Assembly: GCA_029298735.1 (NCBI GenBank)
Contig: JANSLP010000318.1
Location: 1 to 36,877 of the forward strand
Origin: Ophiostoma sp. CBS 140.51
Taxonomy: Eukaryota > Ascomycota > Sordariomycetes > Ophiostomatales > Ophiostomataceae
Reading direction: 5' to 3'
Length of the DNA: 36,877 nt
The first letter of the stretch is position 1. Each line of letters starts with the position of its first letter. The notes under the pieces were generated by a model. It worked only from the letters and a program-made list of their open reading frames with translations, was not told the DNA's origin and made no database searches. Positions 1 to 8,982 of the stretch are shown in pieces. Position numbers and translations under genes: made by a program.

Positions 1-1
1 G

Positions 2-49
2 AAAAAAATAAAAAAAAAAAAAAAAAAAATTGACACCCATTCGGGGGAG

Positions 50-90
<41 letters not shown>
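2..90. repeat. two adjacent poly-A tracts
   Basis: A short A run (2-8) is followed by a 20-nt run of A (10-29), about 20 nt of mixed sequence, and then a 41-nt run of A (50-90). Such tracts can be retroposon tails, slippage-prone microsatellites or assembly errors at a contig edge. No transposon coding sequence is visible next to them in the window, so the origin is undecided. Confidence 0.7.
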
Positions 91-92
<2 letters not shown>

Positions 93-1366
93 AGAAAAAC
101 AAAGGTGGGCACAAAAAAGGCGTCAGGGCGGCTGATTTCAGCCACGCACCCTCATTGGCTTCTGTTTTTACTTTGTGTTTCCTTTTCCTTTTGCTTTTTT
201 TCTTCCAATCGTGACTTTTTTGTCACAAATAAATAGTTGCTTGCCTATCCAACGAATGGAAAATAACCACAATGTCACCACATTCTTTTCTGATAGTCAC
301 CTCGTATCTTCTCTGTCTTTTCTGGTTTTTTATTTATTTATTTATCTATTATCAGTCTTTGATTGTTACCTTCTCCAAAAAATTCATCATAGTGTTGTGG
401 ACGCCCGAGTCCGACAGCTGGCAAGGCTGCAGTTGTATGGTCACGGGCGTAGTTAGGCTATTGCTAAAGGGTGCATTGCGAGGCGATATGAATTTTCATG
501 GCGACTGTTTGGTAGTCGTTTGCCAGATAGGGAAGCGGTGAGGAAGAGTTGGAAACGTTGAAAAACAAACAAAAAGTTGCGTTTCAAGCCAACCGGCAAT
601 GGGCTCGTGTTGCGGGGGTCTTTTCTTTTTGAGGAAGATTTCTTACAATATGTAATAAAGAAGTATATTGGTTGTTCTCTAGACTTTTTTCGCTGTATCA
701 TGTAATGTACTCGACAGATGAGTTTACGGGTTACACAATACAAATTCCGTTGTTGTTGTTGTTGTTGTCCGTCCTCAACTTCTCCACATTGCCACGTCGC
801 AGACCGGGTAAATTTTACGTGATGATCATAGTATGCCGGGCGTAAGATACCAACCGGTGCAGGGTGAACATTGAATGTTTGGTTGTCGAGTCATGTGTGA
901 AATATTGGAGGCAGTGTCTCATTATTATTCACAGCCGTCCTTCCTTCCTTGCTTGTTGACATACTTGGGTGCACATCGTAAGCAGAAGAGGTTCGCTTCG
1001 GCAAAGAGAACCCATGATTTGAGCCTCAAGTTCGCATTTTGCGGACTGTACTGTATCTCGGCCTTTTGGCTTTTGGGGCCTCTTATTGGCGAACATCTAG
1101 AAAAGCAGCTCCCGTATCTCCCATACCGCACCCTTTGTGAGGCTCAAGCAATGCATCTTTGATAGTTGGTACATTTATATATTCGGTGGCCTGCACTCGA
1201 GGTCTCCAAGTCCAAAACTGCCAATCCATGGGTTAAGAGTAAGAAGATATATATTCCAAAGGGGTCCGAATCTTAGACGATAGTAATTGTCTAATTTCGA
1301 TACCTCATATCACCAGATTCACCATCATCAACCCAACAAGGATTCATTGAATTCTCACTATCAACA
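91..1366. other. AT-rich intergenic region, no supportable gene
   Basis: Only short open frames without codon bias or recognisable motifs are present on either strand. A (GTT)6 microsatellite sits at 749-768. TATA-like stretches occur near 1174-1183 and 1245-1256. The last 80 bases (about 1300-1366) are rich in C, A and T, as in fungal 5' leaders, and run into the start codon of the next gene. Confidence 0.6.
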
Positions 1367-2114
1367 ATGCCACATTCTGTGCACAGCACTACAGGTTGCG
1401 ACCGCCTGGCCGTCAGGTATGCTCATTACCGCATCTCGTCAAATTTCTCCGTCATTTGCTGCTCATGTTTGCCAGGAATCATGGTTCTTTCTTGTATGTT
1501 TATTTTGTTTCGATACAAGGCTCGCGCCGGGAGTTTTGATATGCTTCGTAAGGCTTATAGCCTTACGCAGCCGTCTTTTTATTTTGACTTTTGTACATTC
1601 TTGTTCGCTCCATTCTTGACCCTTCTACCTCATTGCTTCCTCGGACTCGCTTCCCCGTATGTTTGGGGGATGATTACTCTTGCCATCCGTCCTTTTTTTT
1701 GCGCTGGCAGGCTATTTCTGCACTTTTGCTCCCCATGCATCAGTGAACTTTTGCACCAGCTGAGCTAACCCTTCCACCTCTAACAGAAGCCTATCGTCTT
1801 CGGCCATTGACAGTCCAGACAATGCTAGCATTGTAACCAACAGCGATAGCTCGTCTTCCGGAGGCTATGGCTATCCCTACAACTGTGGCCAACGTGCCTT
1901 GGGCAAAGCTGGGCATAGCGTCCTGAAGCCCGCCATGGTTGACGTCTGGCTCGACACGCTGGGCCGCAACGAGCTGCAGACTTACGAGGTCCTCTATGTC
2001 AACTACCAGGAGCCCACCATGCTTAATATCTGGGTCTCGACGTTCAATCGCGACAAGCTGCACATCTACGAGATTCTCTTTGCCAAGTTTCAGGTGCCCG
2101 CTTTCCGCTCCTAA
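1367..2114 (+). CDS. small two-repeat protein of unknown function
   Basis: Not a family I recognise. The model has two exons, 1367-1416 and 1787-2114, split by a 370-nt intron with a GTATGC donor, a CTAAC branch-like site near 1765 and a TAACAG acceptor. The phases match exactly and give 125 residues. The ATG follows a CA-rich leader and has the context CAACAATGCC. Exon 2 reads as real coding sequence, with many codons ending in C or G. Residues 18-45 are Ser/Asn-rich. Residues about 68-95 and 96-123 form two similar 28-residue units sharing W, T, R, L, YE, L, Q and P at the same positions (VWLDT/IWVST, TYEVLY/IYEILF, YQEP/FQVP). There is no signal peptide or membrane segment. A 42-nt alternative intron (about 2091-2132) would give a different, longer C-terminus, but the repeat alignment through the QVP favours the stop at 2114. 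The long intron could hide another exon. Confidence 0.5.
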
Positions 2115-3125
2115 CATATCCACCTACGTTTACAGGTCGCCTTGTCGCTGTTGCGACTTGGCTTGACCTTTTTTTTAGTCTTGCCGCCCTGTAGGATACA
2201 AATTGATTAACTAGCTTCGGATGGATATTATGGGCAGGCCTTCACACCAACGTTATTTCCTCACACTTATCTTATCGTTTATATAAACTCAATTACGTTT
2301 TGGCTTTTCGTTTAGTTTTGTCCTGTCAGACGTCATGTATGAAGCCATCCTATGTCTTACTATCACCTTTAGTCTACGTCTTGGTTAAAATTGATTATTG
2401 AGAACCACCCCCAACGTGATTTTATGCATCTTGCACATTTGTTGTTTGTTTTAAAAACCACACAGTGCTGAATCAGGTACGATGCATTACGAAACACACA
2501 ATCCAATATCGATAAGGCGTTGCAGAAGTCAGATAAATTCCGGTGTTGAACAAGCCTCAACACGGGCGGGAAACGATCACCGGACGGGTGACGTGCCACA
2601 GCATGGCAACTATGCGCCGTATTCCGCACAGACGACTGGCCAGTACTGAGGTAAATAGTACAGCCAACAGCTGTTTGAACAACAATGGCATTGTTGATAG
2701 TCGAATCAGTAATGAATGATTGATTCGTCGTTTATCTATTTATTCGTCCTAGTTTAACAAAAAGCAACAAGGTCTTATTATATCATTCAGAATTATTTTA
2801 TTAGTACTTACAATAAACGGTGAGTTGCTTCCCCTCCACGGTGTTTACATAAATAAGACAAATGATAATTAAGGCGTTGGAAAAAGACGAGGCAGGGTCT
2901 GTGAGTACAAGGTAGCAACGGGTGCCTGTTTCCAAAGGCGCAATGGCGTGGTCTATCTTCTGGCGGTTTTTAAGTTCCAAGCCCATATTCCTGTAAAACG
3001 ATGTGAAAAGACAGTATCTTCCATTGAATATTTCCATTTGATTTGGTTTCACTCCCATCCCGCCCTATGCCTCTCAGCTAACCTTAGCGGCCGCCTTTTT
3101 TGTGTTCGGGGAAATCGTGTCCAAG

Positions 3126-3141
3126 TACGGAGTACTCCGTA
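3126..3141. repeat. 16-bp perfect palindrome TACGGAGTACTCCGTA
   Basis: The 16 bases are their own reverse complement. A half-copy, TACTCCGTA, recurs at about 20299-20307 in the other gene-poor part of the window. From general knowledge, words built on ACGGAGTA are over-represented in many filamentous ascomycete genomes. Whether this one is a protein site or a repeat relic cannot be told here. Confidence 0.7.
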
Positions 3142-3166
3142 GTAGGTGCGAAAGGGACGAAATGTA

Positions 3167-3185
3167 CGAAAAGTACGACTTTTCG
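3167..3185. repeat. hairpin-forming inverted repeat, 8-nt arms, 3-nt loop
   Basis: CGAAAAGT-ACG-ACTTTTCG is a perfect inverted repeat 25 bp downstream of the 16-bp palindrome. A TATA-like word (GTATATAA) follows near 3221. No function can be assigned; it may be a promoter element or remnant repeat. Confidence 0.55.
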
Positions 3186-3255
3186 ACTTTATGACTACTC
3201 TAGTTACTTTTTCAGACTCGTATATAACAAAGTCCTCCCCGATTACTTTTCTCTA

Positions 3256-3480
3256 CAGTCACAATCTTTGGCAGACTCAAAATACGATGTTCTTAAAGCA
3301 CTCGCCATAGCTCTTGATAAAGACTTTATGAAGTACGCTATTGGTTTTCTCTCCGTTGACTACCTTCGACCTGCTCTCCTCGAACCTATCCCAAACGAAG
3401 AGGCACAGAGCAATTTTGCCATGTCTCGTTCTGGCCAACCCAACACACGTAGCAATGGCCAGGGCGTTTTGTTTGTTTAC
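3256..3480 (+). pseudogene. coding-like segment, possible orphan exon or relic
   Basis: An open stretch in one frame reads plausibly as protein: a Leu/Ala/Asp-rich segment, then MKYAIGFLSVDYLRP with ATG at 3328, then a hydrophilic Ser/Asn/Arg segment ending near NGQG. The open frame itself runs further, from about 3100 to 3561. Codons are more AT-rich than in the recognised genes of this window. No good donor site closes the segment and it does not join the next candidate exon in frame by any splice I could find. It could be a short gene, a lost 5' exon or decayed sequence. Confidence 0.22.
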
Positions 3481-3777
3481 AACTTCTATGGCTCTCACCT
3501 TTCTTCTATATTTATTCACCTTTGTTTGTTTTGTTGTCAATTGTTTCATATTTTTTATTGAAATATATATATATATGTTGAACTGGCTGTTTATTTTCGC
3601 TTCACTACCGTGTTTTATCTTTAGCCCACCACTACAGGCGTCTCCCTCGCTATTCTCCTTCCCATCTTCTCATGTTCTCCTGTTCTAGAATTTAATACTT
3701 TTCTTCATTACTTCTAAATGTCTTTCATCCTTTCCTATCAACTTCCTGACATTTTCATATCGTTTTCTTCATCTTCC
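3481..3777. other. T-rich leader-like sequence with (AT)n microsatellite
   Basis: An alternating AT tract lies at about 3562-3576. It is followed by about 180 nt of strongly pyrimidine-rich sequence (about 3600-3777) of the kind seen just upstream of fungal start codons, leading into the ATG at 3778. Confidence 0.4.
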
Positions 3778-4661
3778 ATGTCGTCAAACCAAACTACGCA
3801 AGAGAACGGTAATTAACCCCTTGCAGCGTCGCTTCGGAAGCTCCCGAGGCTAATAGTGGATCAGCCAACACCATAAATGGCAACAACGACCACTCCAACA
3901 GCCAACCCCCAACCACAGACGACATTCCCTCGAACTCAAGCAAGAGAAAACGGAGAAGGAAAGATAGAAGACCCACGCGTCACAGTGTGATGTTCAACAT
4001 ATGGCTGGAAAGTCAGATCCCTGGCACCATTACCGTGTCCGAGGACTTGCACTACCTTTCAAGGTGGACCATCTCAATGGCAGCCGAACATGGGCTAAAA
4101 GCATCCGGGGTGTCGTGCTCGTGGTGGGTGCATTGGACGGGTTTTTTTCTTTATTTTGCGCCATGTCCAGCTTCCAAATGCAAGTGCACTTTTGGGATTT
4201 GTTTCCGGTGTTATTGGGTTGGACGTTTAGAGATGAAACGGGTTTTTGCATCTTTGCCACATTTTTCTTTGAATTTCTTATCTACACCCCCAGACCCTCC
4301 CTCAATGTTTTCCTTTATTGGTCCCCAGGTTGTCGCTGTGTTCGAGTGTCCTATTTGTGACAGCCCTACTTTAGGTGTTCGTTTGTCTGTGCCTGGTGAT
4401 CTGACGGTTTGGCGAGTACCACCCGTTTTTCTTCCCATTCTTGGCGATCAACCTCTGATTGCTGGCAAGACCGACAAGTCTTTCGCACAACCCCATCAGG
4501 AGGTGCTTCGCATGTCTTTGTGTACTGAACACCCCCACACGGTACGCACAAGTGCAAAGCATCATGAGACGCATTTCATGAGATGTATTTCAATGTGCGT
4601 GATATCTGCAGAGATACACGATTCCGACGAAAGCCACGATACGGATGAAGATGAGATGTAG
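3778..4661 (+). CDS. hypothetical small protein with basic NLS-like segment
   Basis: Not recognised. Exon 1 (3778-3808) begins after a pyrimidine-rich leader. A 56-nt intron (3809-3864; GTAATT donor, CTAAT branch-like site, ATCAG acceptor) joins it in frame to exon 2, giving about 10 residues, then an Asn/Ser/Thr-rich stretch, then a dense basic cluster KRKRRRKDRRP that looks like a nuclear localisation signal, then MFNIWLESQIPG. The frame stays open to 4661, but the T-rich stretch between about 4110 and 4328 looks like a second intron ending at a CCCCAG acceptor (4328); I could not fix its donor (GTGTCG or GTGCAT, both phase 0). The final part contains ECPICDSP and ends in an acidic tail (DSDESHDTDEDEM). 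A nuclear role is only an inference from the basic cluster. The boundaries are uncertain and it may be decayed. Confidence 0.33.
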
Positions 4662-4898
4662 ATGCACACCATTTCTGCATCTGCAAGAGGACCACCAGTC
4701 AAATGTTTATCGTTTTTTCTTAACTGAATAGAAACTGTGAAGATATATGCATCATGAACCGCATCCCCTCGATATCATACAATAACAAAAAAGGACGCAG
4801 CCAAAATCAATCATAAACGCCGGCATAGAAGAACACAATGAAAAGCAACAACGCCGACCTCCTTTCGCCTCCAACTCCTCCTTATAGCCCACCCTCTC

Positions 4899-6660
4899 CT
4901 ACTGGTCCTCGGTCAGAGCCTGCATGACACGCTTGTAGAACTTGGCAGCCTGCATGCGCGGGAATGAAATCTCCTCGACCAGGTAGTCCGGCAGCTGCTC
5001 AATAAGAGCCGCATCGCGGCGAGCATCGAGTTGCGGTGTGTAGACAAACTGTGCGCTGTCCTCACCAGAGCCACCGTCACCAGCCTCGTCCTCATCGATG
5101 CACAACTTAAAGTGCAAGCTGCCATTGCGGCCGGTCTGGATGCAGTCGTACATCTCACGGCTACCCTGGCGCAGGGCTGAGCGTACCAGCAGGCCCGTCA
5201 GGTCACCGTACAAGTCCTCCTTCAGCTGAGCCATCTGGCTGTTGGCCTGCATGGCCTCAACGGCAGCGCGGGCGGGGACCGACGATGACTTGGACGATGC
5301 CTTGATGGCGCTGCCGGGCATGGTCATACCCGCGGGCAGGGACGGCATCTCGGCGGCCGTGCGTGCAGCGGCCAGTTTGGTGGAGAGGGTCTTCGATGCT
5401 GCCTTGGCGTCGTCGAGGGCCTTCTTAAGCTCGCCGACTTGGGCCTTCAGGTCGGCCGCGCGGGCCTCGCTTGCTTCCCATTCCCGCTTGTTCTTGGCGC
5501 CGTCTTTGGCCAGGTCGCGGAACGACGCCAGCTCGGCCTTGAGGCTCGCAATGAGTTCGTTAGATGCTGTTTGTCCTGTTAGTGGGTGACCTCTTGAGCC
5601 GTTCACGGGTGTGTATCAACCTACCCTTTGCTCGGTCCTCGCCTTGCTTCTTTAGCCGGTCAAAGTTGCGCTCGGCCTCCTTGACGCCAATCTCCTTGAG
5701 ATCGCGGTACCGTGCCTCAAGCGTGTCGTACTTCTTGGTCAGCTCTCCTAGCCGACGGCGCACCGACGCGTCGTCGGAGCCTCCAGTGGTGGTTGTTGTA
5801 CCCCGCACGCGAGACACGGAAGATGGTGCTGCGAGTGGCCGGTTGCGGCGCTGTGGTGACTGGAAGGTGTTGGTCGCGTCGACGGTCTTGGTCTCGGTCG
5901 TCTCGATCTCCATTGTATCGGCAAGCTCGGTCTTGGTGGCCTCCGCCTCCTCGTCAATGTTTGCCGTCTCGTCACCGCCGTCGGTTGCCATCGACACGTC
6001 CTCGTCGACAGCTGAGGCGGCCGATCGCCGTCCGCGCTTGGCTGCTGGTTTCACATCCTGTGGGTCTTCGTTCTCGTTCGTAGCCGCCTTGGGCCGGCCC
6101 CGACCGCGCTTCTTGGGCGCAGGTGCTTCCTCCTCTGCCTCAGCCTCGGCTTCAGACTCGACCACATCAGCCACAACCGGTGCTGCCGCCTTGCGCCCTG
6201 GCCGGCCGCGTGCCTTTGCTGGTGCTGCTGTTGTGGTTGTCTCGATTGTGTCGACGGCCATCTCATTGGTCTTGTCGGCGAGCACACGTTGGCTCCGTGC
6301 TGTCGTGGCTTTTGTGGATGTGGTCGACATGATCGATTCGTCAGAGTCGATGGCAGCTGCCGCTGCAGCTCCTCTCCGTTCGCCTGCGCGACGCGTCGCG
6401 GCCGTCTTTTGTGCGGGTTTGGTGACCTTGCTGGCGGCCGTTGTTGTGGTCGACGCTGCCGCCGCAGCTGCGGGCCGGCCTCTCTTTGCCGCAGGCATGT
6501 CGCGGATGGTAGGCTTTGTCGCTTTCGTCTTCGTTGCCGTCGTCTTCGCCTTCGTGTTCTTCGTTGCTATCGTCGTCTTTGCCTTGAAAACTCCAAGATC
6601 GTCCTCCGAATCCGACTCGACCAAACTCAGCAGGTTAGAAGGCGCTCTCGTTCTCGCCAT
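4899..6660 (-). CDS. PCS1: monopolin complex subunit Pcs1/Csm1
   Basis: Csm1/Pcs1 forms a V-shaped homodimer that, with its partner Lrs4/Mde4, crosslinks kinetochore components and acts at centromeres and rDNA to keep sister attachments correct. Two exons (6660-5625 and 5566-4899) flank a 58-nt intron (GTAGGT donor, CTAAC branch, ACAG acceptor), giving 567 residues. The N-terminal 300 residues are disordered, rich in Ala/Thr/Glu and Lys, with AT-hook-like RGRP cores near 60-63, 151-154 and 187-190. A coiled coil spans about 300-415. The C-terminal globular Csm1 domain (about 464-567) carries YGDLTGLLVRS, YDCIQTGRNGSLHF, FVYTPQLD, LPDYLVEEISFPR and AAKFYKRVMQAL, all characteristic of the fungal family. 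The ATG at 6660 is chosen because MARTRAPSN starts an acidic/basic head; the frame is open a little upstream, but that stretch is promoter-like. Divergent from MSP1. Confidence 0.93.
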
Positions 6661-7490
6661 GTGGTGACGAAACGCGGAAAGGGAGGGTGGAGGCTTTTTG
6701 TCGTGTCTTTGTGTGGGGTCTTTTTGCTTTGTTTTGGTGGAGCGCGTCAAACAATCGAATTTGAGACAGACTTAACGAAGACAAGAAAGAGAATAGAGGA
6801 ACAGTGTCAGCCTTGCGAAGAATGGCGGGCCAATTTGCGATGCTCAGCAGCGGAGAGCTCAGAGAGAAAAGACACCACGTCGAAAAAGAGGGGACTTGGT
6901 CGAGAAACGTGGGCACAAACACCAGACACTGCAAAAAGGGCAGAAAAGGCACACAGTTGACACAATCGAACGTGATGAAAGGTGGGAGGCTGGAGCCAGT
7001 GCAGGGGCTCTTTCTACAAGCTGATTGGCTGATATGTGTGTACGCGATCGTTGGACGGGCAACGCGTCCCAGTTGGCCCAAAGGTCGCTCTTTCCCTTAA
7101 TTGGAGTGAATGCGCGCTTTCCCGTTTTGGATTTTTAGGTGGGTGGAAAGAGCGACCGCGCACGAGACAATCGACCCGCTTTAATCACATGTGATTGGCC
7201 CGCGGCACAATGCTTTGACAGTGGCGATTGGCAGGCGAGGCAGGCTCTTTCCAGCGTTGTGCTACGTAAGAGTACAGTGGTGGGAGGTCGTTGGACTTTG
7301 CCGCCGTCAGGCACCTGTGAAAAATAGCCAAAGAAACCACTTTAAAGACTTTAAATTGTTCACAACCGACCATCGACCCTCGGCGCTCCACCACGCGCTG
7401 CAACGATATCTGCGGCCGGTCTACGATAGACGGGCATTGTACGACCACTACACATCGACACAACCACGCGGCCGCGTCCTCTCCTTCATC
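6661..7490. promoter_or_regulatory. divergent PCS1-MSP1 promoter
   Basis: About 830 bp separate the two start codons. Four ATTGG words (inverted CCAAT boxes) lie at 7024-7028, 7100-7104, 7194-7198 and 7227-7231. A 13-bp perfect inverted repeat, GGTCGCTCTTTCC (7083-7095) and its complement (7145-7157), brackets the middle; the core GCTCTTTCC recurs at 7244-7252 and GCTCTTTC at 7007-7014. An MCB-type ACGCGT lies at 7062-7067, about 400 bp from the PCS1 start. Roles are inferred from these motifs only. Confidence 0.5.
7083..7157. repeat. 13-bp inverted repeat in divergent promoter
   Basis: The left arm GGTCGCTCTTTCC (7083-7095) and right arm GGAAAGAGCGACC (7145-7157) are exact reverse complements separated by 49 nt, with one ATTGG box between them. 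A dimeric or paired transcription-factor site is more likely than a DNA hairpin; this is inference. Confidence 0.75.
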
Positions 7491-8982
7491 ATGTCGGACA
7501 GAAAACGGGTTGGCGATTATGTGATGGACCTGGTGTTCTTTGCTGGAATGGTAAGATATAGAGAGAGCATTCTTGAGGATATAGGAGGGACGGACACACG
7601 TCAGACGAAAACTGCTAACCACATGACACGGACTACAGACAGCAACGGCTTACTTCCTCGCCCGAAACATCCTCTCGACCTTCTCGACGCACTTCGCCGA
7701 CCCCGAAAAGGAAAAGAACGACCAGACCCGCCTCCGGGCCAAGGCCAACCTACAACGTCTGCTGAAGTCAAGGCAAGGGCAGGATGGCGATGACGAAGAT
7801 GGCGAGTTTGATGGTGAGGGCGGCGGCGGGGCCGACAGCGGCGGCTCATCACGACGCAGCGGACCCCGGCCGGAGGAACTGGAACTGAACGAATACGAAA
7901 ACATGATTGCCTTGGAGGTTGTGGCACCCGAAGACATATCGGTTGGCTTTGATGACATCGGCGGCCTCGACGATATCATTGAAGAGCTCAAGGAGTCTGT
8001 CATCTACCCTCTCACCATGCCACACCTCTACTCGCACGGCGGTTCCCTGTTATCTGCACCATCGGGTGTCCTGCTGCATGGCCCGCCCGGTTGCGGCAAG
8101 ACGATGCTCGCCAAGGCGCTTGCGCACGAGAGCGGCGCGTCATTCATCAACCTGCACATATCGACCATGACTGAGAAGTGGTACGGCGACTCCAACAAGA
8201 TTGTCCGTGCCGTCTTCTCGCTCGCCCGCAAACTCCAGCCTGCTATCATCTTTATCGACGAAATCGACGCCGTTCTAGGTACCCGCCGCAGCGGTGAGCA
8301 CGAGGCCAGCGGCATGGTCAAGGCCGAGTTCATGACGCTGTGGGACGGCCTGACGTCAGCCAACTCGGCTGGTGTGCCCTCGCGCATCGTTGTCCTGGGC
8401 GCCACGAACCGCATGCACGACATTGACGAGGCCATCCTGCGCCGCATGCCCAAGAAGTTCCCTGTTACGCTCCCCGGTCTGCAGCAGCGCCGCCGCATCC
8501 TGCAGCTCGTGCTCGGCGACACCAAGCGTGATGCCGACTTTGACCTAGAGTACATTGCCAAGGTCACGAGCGGCATGTCTGGCAGCGACCTCAAGGAGCT
8601 GTGCCGTGACGCTGCCATGATGCCCATGCGCGAGACACTGCGTTCACATCGCGCCTCGGGCAAGAAGATGTCCGCGATCAAGGCAGAGGATGTGCGTGGC
8701 CTCCGCACCGACGACTTCTTCCCGCGCAGCGCTGCCCTGCCGGTCGGCCCTCTGCCGCCGCGCGCGAACAAAACGACTGCCGAGGCCTCGGAGACCCAGA
8801 GCTACACCACCACGACCGACGACGCAAGCAGCAGCCGGCGGCGCAGCAACAACCGGCGGTCATCGGCTGCGTCTTCGTCTGCTAAGCGCAAGTCTATCAG
8901 CGGCCGGAACGGTGCAAACAATGACGACGAGTACGAGGATGTTTTGGAGGACTCAGCGATTGTGGCTCCTGCTCTGGATTAG
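7491..8982 (+). CDS. MSP1: mitochondrial outer-membrane AAA ATPase Msp1 (ATAD1-type)
   Basis: Msp1 extracts mislocalised tail-anchored proteins from the mitochondrial outer membrane. Exon 1 (7491-7550) and exon 2 (7639-8982) flank an 88-nt intron (GTAAGA donor, CTAAC branch, TACAG acceptor); product 467 residues, longer than the roughly 360 usual for yeast Msp1. A single membrane anchor at about 11-30 is split by the intron, with a short basic N-terminus. A Gly/Asp-rich linker follows, then the conserved NEYENMIALEVV lead-in at about 104. The AAA domain has Walker A GPPGCGKT (168-175), pore-loop aromatics KWYGDS (W201, Y202), Walker B IIFIDEID (D227, E228), sensor-1 VLGATNR (N277) and arginine fingers R288/R289, so all catalytic residues are present. 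The extra length is the linker and a C-terminal tail (about 380-467) rich in Ser/Arg and ending acidic. The ATG follows a long pyrimidine/CA-rich leader; frame and splice phase agree. Confidence 0.94.

Larger units (their letters stand above)
2115..3255. other. AT-rich intergenic stretch, no gene seen
   Basis: Probable 3' region of the small gene, followed by AT-rich sequence whose short open frames on both strands show no codon bias or known motif. The only structured elements are the palindrome and hairpin near 3126-3185, listed separately. Confidence 0.5.

Noticed and set aside
2091..2132. Possible third exon of the two-repeat gene via a 42-nt intron
   Set aside because: Intron would be shorter than normal for fungi and the donor (GTGCCC) is poor; the repeat alignment continues through it to the stop at 2114.
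5564..6667. Long plus-strand open frame opposite PCS1
   Set aside because: It is the antisense shadow of GC-rich, Ala/Thr-biased PCS1 codons and has no family motif.
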